Source: Paenibacillus brasilensis
GTDB taxonomy: Bacteria; Bacillota; Bacilli; Paenibacillales; Paenibacillaceae
Reading direction: 5' to 3'
Length of the DNA: 64,000 nt
Assembly: GCF_009363115.1 (NCBI RefSeq)
Contig: NZ_CP045298.1
Coordinates: 124,001-188,000 of the forward strand
In this document: piece after piece, positions 17,559 through 25,320 of the stretch
How the letters are laid out: every line of letters starts with the position of its first letter
Numbering within the stretch: the stretch's first letter is position 1
Notes under the pieces: model-generated
Told to the model about the DNA's origin: nothing
Databases searched by the model: none
The model's input: only the letters and a program-made list of their open reading frames with translations
Made by a program: the position numbers and the translations under genes

Positions 17559-19438
17559 GTTTCTACCCCTCCAACATTCCTGTCATGCAGCACAACGGAC
17601 ATTACCGAGGCCTGACCTTTTTTCACTGTTTTAAACGGAGCAAAGCTCCATGACTTGACGCGATCCGGATTCGTGATGACCATAGGAGTCACCAGTGATG
17701 GAGCTTGCTCCCGCAACGCCTGCAAATCAAATTTGATCAGCAATTGTCCCGGTTCCACCGTATCGCCTGCTTCTACCATAGCAGTAAAATTCCCTTTTAG
17801 CTGTGAAGTATCAATCCCGATGTGAAGCAGAACCTCAAGTCCCTCTCGTGTAGAGATGCCTAAAGCGTGCATCGTCGGATATAGGTGCATCACAGTACCA
17901 TACACCGGTGACACAAGTTCACCGCGTTCAGGAACAAAAGCAACACCGTCTCCGACCAGCTTAGTCGCAAAAATTTTGTCAGGCACTTCATGAATCGGCA
18001 GCATTTTTCCATGTACAGGAGCGTTGAACAAAATTTGAGGGAGATCACGCTCCATCAGCTTCGCAATTTCCTCACGAATCAGCTCTGAATACGTTCCAAA
18101 AACGACCTGCAAGTTTCCCCCGCCCAGATTGATAAGCCCGGCCGATCCCAAAGCCTTCATCGCACCGGTATCAATCAGCCTGTCATTGTGAACGGTCAGC
18201 CGCAAACGTGTGATGCAGGCCTCCACCTGCACAATATTTCCCTTCCCACCGAGCGCTTCCAAAATAAGCGGAGCACTGTAAGGAATATTGCCGGCCCAAT
18301 CCTCCAAAACCGAACCTTCCTCACGGCCAGGAGTTGGAATGCGGAACCGCCGGATGGCCCACCGAAACAGTACATAATAGACAAGGCCATACGCCACTCC
18401 CACCGGAATCAACAACCAGGCGTTATGTGATAGATGAAAATTAAGCACATAATCTATAAACCCCGCCGAATAGGAAAAGCCGTGATGAATATCCAGTTCA
18501 AAGGTAAGCCACATAGCCAGCCCGGACATGACCGCATGAACGAGGAACAAATAAGGAGCTGCAAACAAAAAGGCAAACTCGATCTGTTCCGATACTCCGG
18601 TAAAAAAGCAGACAAGCGCAGCCGTCAAAAACGTTTTTTGCACCTTTGGCTTCAAATCTTCACGCGCTTCCTGAATGATCGCCAGCGCAATGGCAGGGAT
18701 CGCAAACATCATAATTGGGAACAACCCGGACATAAAATAGCCCGCTGTCGGATCACCGGCAAAAAATCGGGGCAAATCTCCCTGCACGACGTTACCTGAC
18801 GGCGTTTTGTATGTACCCAGTTGAAACCAAAATATATTATTGAGCAGATGGTGAAGACCAAAGGCCGCCAGCAGCCGGTACAGAATACCGTAAATAAACA
18901 GTCCAAAGCCACCCAAGCTCGATTCCAGACCTGCTATAAATTGTAGTCCCCTCTGAATAAACGGAGCTACAACCAGCATAAGTCCTGCAAAAACAGCGGA
19001 GAACAAGCCAATGAGCAGCAAAACAAAACGGGTACCCCCAAAAAACTGAAGCACCTCGGGCAACTTAATGCTTTTAAAACGATTATAGGTGATCCCTGAA
19101 ATGACCCCCAAAATGATACCGATAAGCGTCGCCGGTTGAATGAGTCCGTTTCCAAATCTCATTGTGACCTGATCATATATAGCCATACCAGCTAGCGCCG
19201 CCAGTCCTGCCTGGCCTGCCTGATTTGACATGCCAAGTGCAACACCAACCGCAAACAAGTAAGGCAAAAAATAAAAAATCCCGTGTCCCGCCGCATTAGC
19301 CATATCAGACACCATCGGGAATCCCCACGCGGACCAAGGAAGACTGCCGAGACTTAGCAATATTGCAGCTGCCGGTAGTACCATCGTCGGGAGCATGACA
19401 GCACGACCAAGCTGTTGTAAGGATCCGAGCCAATTCAT
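17555..19438 (-). CDS. PTS sugar transporter EIICBA, N-acetylglucosamine-type
   Basis: Membrane permease that takes up and phosphorylates a sugar, with all three EII domains on one chain of 627 residues. EIIC (residues 1-385) is multi-spanning. Its region GDPTAGYFMSGLFPIMMFAIPA resembles the GlcNAc (NagP/NagE) branch more than glucose PtsG. EIIB (about 395-475) has the phospho-cysteine in VEACITRLRLTV. EIIA (about 490-627) has the phospho-histidine in VLLHIGIDTSQL. The ATG at 19438 follows AGGGAGAGG; an in-frame ATG at 19513 lies on the promoter. It forms an operon with ptsI. Sugar specificity is inferred from resemblance only. Confidence 0.88.
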   Translation of the reverse strand: MNWLGSLQQLGRAVMLPTMVLPAAAILLSLGSLPWSAWGFPMVSDMANAAGHGIFYFLPYLFAVGVALGMSNQAGQAGLAALAGMAIYDQVTMRFGNGLIQPATLIGIILGVISGITYNRFKSIKLPEVLQFFGGTRFVLLLIGLFSAVFAGLMLVVAPFIQRGLQFIAGLESSLGGFGLFIYGILYRLLAAFGLHHLLNNIFWFQLGTYKTPSGNVVQGDLPRFFAGDPTAGYFMSGLFPIMMFAIPAIALAIIQEAREDLKPKVQKTFLTAALVCFFTGVSEQIEFAFLFAAPYLFLVHAVMSGLAMWLTFELDIHHGFSYSAGFIDYVLNFHLSHNAWLLIPVGVAYGLVYYVLFRWAIRRFRIPTPGREEGSVLEDWAGNIPYSAPLILEALGGKGNIVQVEACITRLRLTVHNDRLIDTGAMKALGSAGLINLGGGNLQVVFGTYSELIREEIAKLMERDLPQILFNAPVHGKMLPIHEVPDKIFATKLVGDGVAFVPERGELVSPVYGTVMHLYPTMHALGISTREGLEVLLHIGIDTSQLKGNFTAMVEAGDTVEPGQLLIKFDLQALREQAPSLVTPMVITNPDRVKSWSFAPFKTVKKGQASVMSVVLHDRNVGGVET

Positions 19439-19463
19439 GGCATTCCTCTCCCTTCTATCCCTG

Positions 19464-19492
19464 ATGGTAAGCTGAATAAATAATTTTGTCAA
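19464..19492 (-). promoter_or_regulatory. Candidate sigma-A promoter of the EIICBA-ptsI operon
   Basis: Minus strand TTGACA (19487-19492), 17 bases, TACCAT (19464-19469). It would leave a very short leader of about 20 bases before the ATG. I see no antiterminator (RAT-type) hairpin upstream. Confidence 0.5.
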
Positions 19493-19666
19493 AGCGATGA
19501 TTTCGTCTGACAAAAAAATATTTACTTACGCTTCTACAGGTGAAAATATCTTTACAACATGTATCGCTAATTTTGATTATCCGTTAGATCATTCATAATC
19601 AATGCATACATACATTATAGAGATTCCAGTAAATATAATATACTGTATTAGGTTCTCATTTCACAC

Positions 19667-19708
19667 CAAAAACCTTCTTCCCCAGCTTCCTAGGGTCGAA
19701 GGTTTTTT
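19667..19708 (-). terminator. Terminator of the aroA-CoA-binding-protein operon
   Basis: Minus-strand stem AAAAACCTTC / GAAGGTTTTT with an inner GC-rich helix, then T residues; 16 bases after the stop of the CoA-binding protein gene. Confidence 0.85.
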
Positions 19709-19723
19709 GGTACAGCTTCATGA

Positions 19724-20158
19724 TTATCCTTTACGTACAGCCTGGGTTACCGAGTCCTCTACCTTAATGCAGCGATCCATAATAACCGTCATACCATGCT
19801 CCTGTGCAATGTCAGCAGCTTCCTGGCTGATAATCCCTTGTTGAAGCCATAAAACCTTGGCTCCAATCGCAACGGCTTCACGCGCAACCTCTGCACAGTA
19901 TTCACTGCGACGGAATACATTGACCAATTCGACGGGCTCGGGTACCTCAGCAAGACTGGCATAGCAAGTCTCTCCAAGAATGGTTTGCCCTGCTGCGGCA
20001 GGATTAACCGGAATAATCCGGTATCCCCGCTTTTGCATCGCATAAGAAACCATATATGAGGTTCGGTCTGATTTATCAGACAAACCAACCACTGCGATAT
20101 TGCCTACTTGTTCCAAAATGGTTTTAATTTCTTCCCTGGACGGGTTTTCAAAAGCCAT
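19724..20158 (-). CDS. CoA-binding domain protein (YccU-like)
   Basis: 144-residue single-domain Rossmann protein of the CoA-binding family (succinyl-CoA synthetase alpha N-domain fold). The nucleotide-binding start IAVVGLSDKSDRTSY and the stretch YRIIPVNPAAAGQTILG are characteristic, as is KVLWLQQGIISQEAA. The biochemical role of YccU-type proteins is unknown. The ATG at 20158 follows AGGAGGGG; an ATG at 20179 is less well placed. It lies 33 bases downstream of aroA, probably in one operon. Confidence 0.82.
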   Translation of the reverse strand: MAFENPSREEIKTILEQVGNIAVVGLSDKSDRTSYMVSYAMQKRGYRIIPVNPAAAGQTILGETCYASLAEVPEPVELVNVFRRSEYCAEVAREAVAIGAKVLWLQQGIISQEAADIAQEHGMTVIMDRCIKVEDSVTQAVRKG

Positions 20159-20191
20159 TCTGTCCCCTCCTGTTCGCATTCTAGATTAATT

Positions 20192-21484
20192 TTATTTTAC
20201 CCATTCTACTGAAGCACCAAGCGTTTCCAGATGATCAAAATACTGTGGATATGATTTGGCAACATGATGCGCATCCTTGATCAATAATGGCTTCTGCGCA
20301 CGTAAGCCTACAACCGTCAAAGCCATAATAACACGGTGATCAAAGTGCGCGTTAATTTCAACGCCTCCTTCGACGCCCTCCGGTCTGCCATGGACAATGA
20401 TCTCCGCTTGACGTTCTTCTACATGAGCTCCAGCCTTACTCAGCTCATTCAAATAATCAGTGATACGGTCACATTCCTTGTACCGTAAATTTTCCACATT
20501 ATAAAAACGTGACGTACCCTCAGCAAATACAGCCGCTGCTACCATGGCAAGTACAGCGTCTGTCGCAGCATCACCGTCAAACTCGATGGCCTTCAATCGG
20601 CCATTCCCCTTCACGATAACGGTATCATTCTCGTGCGTTAACGGTACTTCCATCATACGCAGCACATCTACAATAGCACGTTCTCCCTGCTTGCTCTGCT
20701 CTTTTAGCCGATGAATGGTGACATCGGAATTCGTTACTGCAGCAGCCGCCAGCACTGCTGCGCTCCCTGGATAATCCCCCTGTACAGTATACGTACGTGG
20801 CTGATAGGATTGTCGTCCCGGAATACGGAAAGACATGTAATCCTCACTTGCATGAATGACAATGCCGGCCTCTTGCAATACCTCCAGCGTTTGTCCGACA
20901 ACCACCTTGGATTTCAAATCATGCAGCACTTCGATTTCGCTGTCTTCCTCCAGTAAAGGTGTAAGGAATAGCAGGGCACTCAAATATTGTGAGCTAACCG
21001 AACCGGATACCTGAATTTTACCGCCCTTAGCTTGACCGCCCTGGATACGAATCGGCAGCTTACCTTCACGATGTTCCACCCTCACTCCCAATTGGCCCAA
21101 CGCGTCGATTAGATCGTCATGCGGTCGTTTGCCCAATGAGTCAGGATATGTATTAACGAAAGTAACATCCGGACATAAGGATGCAATTCCCATCATAAAA
21201 CGGAGCACCGCTCCGGCATTCCCCACATTTAATTCCTTCACGGATCGAGGATGGCTGCCAAAGCCTGTAATAACTATTTTTTCGTCATCCTCTTCCAGCA
21301 CTGCACCCAAATCGGCGATACAACGACGCATTGCATCACTGTCTTCGCTATGGGCTGGATAGTAAATGGTGCTTTTTCCATCCGCTAGTGCCGCTGTGAG
21401 CAAATAACGAGTCGTGTAGTTTTTGGAGGACAAGGCCCCAATCTCTCCCTGCAAGGAAGGGGTAGGTCTAACGATAACATCCAT
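20192..21484 (-). CDS. aroA: 3-phosphoshikimate 1-carboxyvinyltransferase (EPSP synthase), divergent
   Basis: Sixth step of the shikimate pathway: joins phosphoenolpyruvate and shikimate 3-phosphate. The 430-residue protein keeps VSGSVSSQYLSALL, the catalytic Asp in FDGDAATDAVLAM, YKECDRI, FDHRVIMAL and a KSYPQYF lysine. The phosphoenolpyruvate loop is unusual: NAGAVLRFMM, where the common form is NAGTAxRPL. The usual N-terminal SKSxxxR is replaced by SKNYTTR, with Lys and Arg kept. The ATG at 21484 is spaced 10 bases from AAGGAG; the one at 21493 abuts the site. It starts an operon with the CoA-binding protein. The core catalytic residues suggest it is active. Confidence 0.9.
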   Translation of the reverse strand: MDVIVRPTPSLQGEIGALSSKNYTTRYLLTAALADGKSTIYYPAHSEDSDAMRRCIADLGAVLEEDDEKIVITGFGSHPRSVKELNVGNAGAVLRFMMGIASLCPDVTFVNTYPDSLGKRPHDDLIDALGQLGVRVEHREGKLPIRIQGGQAKGGKIQVSGSVSSQYLSALLFLTPLLEEDSEIEVLHDLKSKVVVGQTLEVLQEAGIVIHASEDYMSFRIPGRQSYQPRTYTVQGDYPGSAAVLAAAAVTNSDVTIHRLKEQSKQGERAIVDVLRMMEVPLTHENDTVIVKGNGRLKAIEFDGDAATDAVLAMVAAAVFAEGTSRFYNVENLRYKECDRITDYLNELSKAGAHVEERQAEIIVHGRPEGVEGGVEINAHFDHRVIMALTVVGLRAQKPLLIKDAHHVAKSYPQYFDHLETLGASVEWVK

Positions 21485-21753
21485 ATTGTACATGCTCCTT
21501 TTCGATTCAAACCATCCTAGTTTACGTTAATTATACAAGCTGTAGCGTTCATTTCTCCACCAAAAAAATATAGAATATTCATCTAGGCCTGCCATAGTTT
21601 AATCCAGCAGGTTGGCTAGTCTTTATCTGTCTTTAGGTTCAGCCTAATTGACAGCTTAGAGATCGCTTCGCTATCATACATAGAGTGTGTGATGTTTCGC
21701 ACACCTCAATAACACAAGCAATACCCATTTTACATCAGAAAAGAGGTCCAGCC
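21485..21753. other. Divergent intergenic region aroA / rhodanese
   Basis: 269 bases holding both promoters. The AT-rich part at 21540-21580 could contain the aroA promoter, but I could not pick a convincing hexamer pair. No T-box or tryptophan-type leader is seen. Confidence 0.3.
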
Positions 21754-22059
21754 ATGACGCAAATCGCCCTGATTGAGCCTTCTGAGCTTCGCGTACGCCT
21801 GCAAGCAGGAGAACAACTGCAGTTGATCGACGTCCGCGAGGCGGAAGAAGTAGCGGAAGGCATGATTGAAGGTGCCAAGCACATTCCGCTCGGACAGCTT
21901 CCGGGCCGTCTTGAAGAAATTGAACGTACCGGTGAAATCATCTTTATTTGCCGGAGCGGTTATCGCAGTGAACGGGCCTGCGAATATTTGCAACAGCTCG
22001 GCTATGAAGGCTGTACCAACATGACCGGCGGCATGCTGCAATGGTCACAAGAGCAGTAA
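21754..22059 (+). CDS. Rhodanese-domain protein
   Basis: 101-residue single-domain rhodanese, a sulfur carrier or thiosulfate:cyanide sulfurtransferase. The signatures LIDVREAEEVAEGMIEGAKHIPLG and the active-site loop CRSGYRS are present, with the catalytic cysteine opening the loop. AGAGG lies before the ATG at 21754. Single gene with its own terminator. The sulfur acceptor is unknown. It marks the end of the conserved chromosomal block before the region of mobile-element debris. Confidence 0.9.
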   Translation: MTQIALIEPSELRVRLQAGEQLQLIDVREAEEVAEGMIEGAKHIPLGQLPGRLEEIERTGEIIFICRSGYRSERACEYLQQLGYEGCTNMTGGMLQWSQEQ

Positions 22060-22073
22060 AAAGCTACTAGCTA

Positions 22074-22101
22074 AAAAGGACGGGTCTTTCCCGTCTTTTT
22101 T
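22074..22101 (+). terminator. Rhodanese gene terminator
   Basis: Stem AAAGGACGGG / CCCGTCTTTTT with a short loop and a run of T. Confidence 0.88.
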
Positions 22102-22184
22102 ATTTTGACTAAAAAGCTTAAACGCGGTAATGCATTAAAATATATTCTTATATCTTACCACAGCGTTAAAAGGTTACACAAATC

Positions 22185-22230
22185 AAAAGGGGATGTCCCA
22201 TAAGTATAAAAATGACGGGACATCCCTTTT
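22185..22230. repeat. Near-perfect inverted repeat
   Basis: AAAAGGGGATGTCCC faces GGGACATCCCTTTT across about 16 bases, with an A run on one side and a T run on the other. It could be a bidirectional terminator or the end of a mobile element, because it sits exactly where the conserved chromosome gives way to IS debris. Confidence 0.55.
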
Positions 22231-22289
22231 CTCAAAGATGTACAACAAAAAGAAACCGTTTCTTGGTAAAATGGAAGTGCGAACCACCT

Positions 22290-22329
22290 TTTACGAAAGG
22301 AACAGTTTGTGAAAAGATTCAATACAAGG
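22290..22329 (-). pseudogene. IS3 transposase, 3' exon scrap downstream of the intron
   Basis: The minus strand just after the intron encodes CIESFH in the frame that continues CYDN from the other side of the intron, matching the IS3-family motif CYDNA-IESFH. It then runs into KLFLS and a stop, so the true C-terminus is gone. Confidence 0.55.
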
Positions 22330-23329
22330 GTGAGTAGCCCGGAGGAGTTGCACCTCCAGGCTCTCTCAGAACCGGACTTGAACCTTTCAGCTCATCCGGC
22401 TCCCATTATCCAGCCCAACTTAAAAATAGCTCTTCTCCCACTGAACGAAGAGTGTCGGTTCTCGCTTTGCAATCTGACTGAGCCAATCCAAGGCTCGTTT
22501 GCGCCGATGCCTGAATCTTTTGTACTTTCTCTTCGCCCAGTTCAGTAACGCTCGATTCATGCGTCGATATACCGAATGCATTTCCGCTTTGTAGTAGCCG
22601 TCCATAATAATTGACCCAACCTCTTAGAATTGGATTGAACATCTTTGACAGGTCTTCCAACTTCTTTTCCGATTTCAACTGAATCCTCCATGTCCGGATT
22701 GTTTGCCGCATAGCCTTCTTGGCCGAATTGCTTGCACCCGGAATGAAGCTGATGAAAAAAAGCCTTGCTTGGAGATGTTGTAAGGCTTTGTTTTGTCCAT
22801 GGTTCCTCTCTTGCGGTTGACCTCTGTTCAAAGACTGGATAACACAACCCCCTCGCTCCACTTCCATTACGAAGCTTCCTCACTACTACGGGTTGTTCCG
22901 TCCCTGTATTCCGCATTGATACTTTTGTCCTTGCGATTCTTTCGCTGGAGGTTTCTCTTGGCATTGAAATACAGGTTCCCACGTTCCTAACCAAAGCCTG
23001 TGCCATGTTCACGCCGCCTCTATGCCGGCCACCATCCGGTCAGTAAGTAGGTTTCTTCCGGACTTGTCCCAGGCCAACAACGCAAACCTGGTTTTGATGA
23101 CATCCCTGCTATTTCGATACGTAATCGACGGTTCACTGGTATTCGTCTCCACTGGCACTTACCTGACGGAGTCTGGCTCCGCCTTTTCCGTAACGCTCAC
23201 CACCATGACTTTTGACCATAGCAGCTTACGGTCGTTTGAAGCCTTCACCCACATGACGGTTTCGAGAGGCCAACCCATCTCTGGTTAAGCATGGTTCTGC
23301 TTTCTGTCAGGCTAACCTTCGTGGCACAC
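22330..23329 (-). mobile_element. Group II intron with reverse transcriptase deleted
   Basis: On the minus strand the element begins with GTGTGCC (5' consensus GUGYG) at 23329 and ends just after domain VI (GGAGGAGTTGCACCTCC in plus orientation, 22331-22360). Domain V is clear at 22363-22401: GAGCCGG, then GAAAGG, then CCGGTTCT when read on the minus strand. The intron-encoded protein starts MDKTKPYNISKQGFF near 22797 and then jumps to its C-terminal maturase part (NSAKKAMRQTIR, NPILRGWVNYYG, REPTLF). The reverse transcriptase is missing and there is a frameshift near 22600. The 3' boundary is uncertain by one base. The flanking coding sequence is an IS3 transposase, so the intron is nested in it. 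Confidence 0.8.
22420..22867 (-). pseudogene. ltrA: Group II intron maturase, remnant of the C-terminal X domain
   Basis: Two overlapping frames carry one protein. The first gives SNSAKKAMRQTIRTWRIQL and NPILRGWVNYYGR; near 22600 the reading moves to the other frame with RRMNRALLNWAKRKYKRFR and LDWLSQIAKREPTLFVQW. These are the maturase and C-terminal segments of LtrA-like proteins. The fingers-palm reverse transcriptase, normally about 300 residues including YADD, is absent. It cannot support its own mobility. Confidence 0.82.
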
Positions 23330-23586
23330 CGTTGTCATAACAGTTCCCTTTTCGGCTCATGCTTCCTTGAATGCTGTAGGTGCGAACCGATTCTGGTAGT
23401 CATGGGAAGCGTATTGACTACCGCGGTCGGAGTGGTGCAGGGCCTGGTCTTTCGGAGGCCGGCGCTGCTCACGCTGGCTCGGTTTCCGCCTGGTCCATTT
23501 ATAGTAGCCGCTTCGTGATACTTGAAAAGTGCCGCACATCTTCGAGATCCGGCACTTGAAGCGGTGACGTGGATAAACGCATAGAT
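23330..23586 (-). pseudogene. IS3-family transposase OrfB, internally deleted
   Basis: Reads IYAFIH, then after a frameshift HRFKCRISKMCGTFQVSRSGYYKWTRRK, then jumps from QREQRRP directly to HHSDRGSQYASHDYQ of the catalytic integrase core. Roughly 150 residues holding the first catalytic Asp are missing. After HDYQ the sequence shifts frame again to MSRKGNCYDN, where the group II intron is inserted. Non-functional. Confidence 0.8.
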
Positions 23587-23790
23587 CAGCGCCGGTCTTT
23601 GGCGAAGAAGTGCATCGTCTTTTTTAAGATGTCATTCTCCTCTTCCAGATCCCGGATTCGTTTCTGCAAGTCGCGTATAGCTTTGTCCTCCGACTTCAGT
23701 TGCCCGCTGCCCGGGAAGGCTTGCTGTCCATCTTTCTTGTACTCGGCCATCCAACGGTACAGGGTTAGGAATCGAAGCTTTCCTTTCTAT
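23586..23790 (-). pseudogene. IS3-family OrfA, C-terminal remnant
   Basis: Minus strand encodes RWMAEYKKDGQQAFPGSGQ, then KAIRDLQKRIRDLEEEND and ILKKTMHFFAKDRR followed by a stop: the leucine-zipper end of an IS3-type OrfA. The helix-turn-helix start is gone. It leads into OrfB without the normal overlapping frame. Confidence 0.78.
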
Positions 23791-23972
23791 AGTAAGACAC
23801 GGTAGTTTAACTGAAGCCGCCAGCTCCTTATTTATCTCCCTATCCACCCTAAGTCACCGTTTGACTCAACTGGAGCGGGAAGTCGGGATGAACTTAATCG
23901 ACCGTGGAAGAGGGACTCCGAACATTATCGTTAACTTCCAGCGGGCAGGAATTTTTATTGCTGGCCAGATAG

Positions 23973-24320
23973 ATGGGAGGCCCTTGTTCAGGAGACCAGC
24001 CAGATCCGTACCCGCACCAAAAGCTTGTTAAGAAGTTCCTTGCTGAACGAATGATTGTGATAAGCAGAGGAAAACTACCGGTTGCAAACAACACCTTAAC
24101 CGATCACGAGTTGGATACGTCAAATCAGCTGTTTTTTGAGTGGAACCCATCCTTTCGGGCATGGTATGACAGGTGGATTGGGGACAGAAATTACCCGCCT
24201 ATCCGTTTAGATCTGCTTCACTAATAGAAACATTCATGGATTCCTGAAAAATGGGCGATTGTTCCGATGTCTCTGGCACGCCGGTATGAACAAACAGGGG
24301 AATTCTTTATTATCATCTGA
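23973..24320 (+). pseudogene. Unrecognised broken reading frame
   Basis: A frame of 83 codons (KLVKKFLAERMIVISRGKL, FEWNPSFRAWYDRWIGD) is interrupted by TAA TAG at 24222-24227 and then stays open in the same frame (IPEKWAIVPMSLARRYEQTG) to 24320. The Trp-rich composition looks like real protein sequence. I do not recognise the family, and there is no ribosome binding site. It is probably a decayed gene fragment between mobile-element debris and the cluster. Confidence 0.35.
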
Positions 24321-24604
24321 AATCCCTCCCGCCTGAGCGGGTTTGCTATCAGATTCAACCGCGTAACCCTAGGGCGAGCGATGTAGAAAACTGCGAATAT
24401 TAGAGTCGTGTATTCATGCTGTCATGGAATCAAGCAGTTAATGGGCTGTTATGTATTGAACATACGAAGCGGGGCGTCCCTAGCCATTGCATGGCTAACC
24501 CTCGAATAATGGCGTAAGCTTGAACAACTCGCTCGAATGAGTGCACCCGCATGGCCGGAAATGAACCTGTTGGATGATCCCTTGCTCGCAGCTAATATAA
24601 CCCC
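24321..24604. other. Intergenic region with no recognisable gene
   Basis: Short frames only. It contains a weak inverted repeat (CCCTCCCGCCTGAGCGGG at 24328-24345) and otherwise mixed composition. I see nothing else supportable. Confidence 0.3.
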
Positions 24605-24718
24605 TTATACTTCTCCGCAGAACGGGCACCATTCATTGACCTCCAAATCGTATTGAATTGAGAGGCGGCTCTTATGATGCTGTTCAAAAGCTATATTTCT
24701 GTTCGTTCCGCCATCCAT
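24605..24718 (-). CDS. CPFCG mini-protein (37 residues)
   Basis: A short frame on the minus strand beginning MDGGTNRNIAFEQHHK and ending VNEWCPFCGEV. The ATG at 24718 is preceded by AAAGGAAGGTG at good spacing, which is the main reason to believe it. The single CPxCG knuckle at the C-terminus could bind metal only by pairing with another protein. It is downstream of the truncated MBL gene and in the same direction. Function unknown; it might be the start of a longer gene cut by rearrangement. Confidence 0.45.
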   Translation of the reverse strand: MDGGTNRNIAFEQHHKSRLSIQYDLEVNEWCPFCGEV

Positions 24719-24767
24719 CGAATCACCTTCCTTTTTTTACATTATTTTATTGTACCTATTTTTGGAA

Positions 24768-25307
24768 TTATATATATTTCCGTTTAAAAGCGCCGAGGGT
24801 ACCATCGCGGCCGGTTCCTTCTGGACTTTGCTCTGGGAGGCCTCCCCAGGAATTACAAATGCCGCAGCCCTCTATGAAAATTGTATCTCCAGTAAATATG
24901 CTGTCCTTCAGGAGATAGCTCACACCACCTGCCGTATGCCCTGGAGTATGCATGCAGGTTACCATTGTTTCTCCAACGCTGATTTTGTCCTGATCATTTA
25001 TGGCCTGTAAATTATTGCACCTAAATCCATAATAGTCGGTCTCTGCTTTCGACATGTATACATAAGGGTTAAACAGCCCTTCTAAAGGAGCAACCAAATT
25101 TACATGGTCATAGTGCGAATGCGTTAAAAGAATTCCCTGCAAAGCTGCATCCAACTGATTTAACTTGTCGACTATTATATTCAGCTTCCATGCCGGGTCA
25201 ACAATCAATGCATTTCTAGTCGTCTTATCAATGATGATGTATATAAAGTTTGAAAAACGATAGGAACGTGTATTTAATTGGTAAATTTCATAGTTTATGT
25301 CCCACAT
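24768..25307 (-). CDS. MBL-fold hydrolase, PksB/BaeB-like, C-terminally truncated
   Basis: Metallo-beta-lactamase-fold (glyoxalase II-like) protein of about 179 residues. The zinc motif is THSHYDHVNL, further ligands lie in HTPGHTAGG and FTGDTIFIEGCGIC. In trans-AT clusters such as bacillaene, the related PksB/BaeB proteins act as thioesterases or editing enzymes. After GCGICNSWGG the sequence turns into SPEGTGRDGTLGAFKRKYI and stops, whereas full-length relatives run about 45 residues further with the last His ligand (PGHS-type). It has therefore probably lost its end, and activity is doubtful. The ATG at 25307 is 14 bases beyond the stop of the flavoprotein gene, so both are in one operon. 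Confidence 0.7.
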   Translation of the reverse strand: MWDINYEIYQLNTRSYRFSNFIYIIIDKTTRNALIVDPAWKLNIIVDKLNQLDAALQGILLTHSHYDHVNLVAPLEGLFNPYVYMSKAETDYYGFRCNNLQAINDQDKISVGETMVTCMHTPGHTAGGVSYLLKDSIFTGDTIFIEGCGICNSWGGLPEQSPEGTGRDGTLGAFKRKYI

Positions 25308-25320
25308 GACTACCACCAAC

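Noticed and set aside
22406..22867. An intact group II intron reverse transcriptase
   Set aside because: The reverse transcriptase core and its YADD motif are absent and the remaining maturase part is frameshifted.
23022..23288. Plus-strand 88-codon frame over the intron
   Set aside because: It is antisense to the structured 5' part of the group II intron, which explains its open frame.
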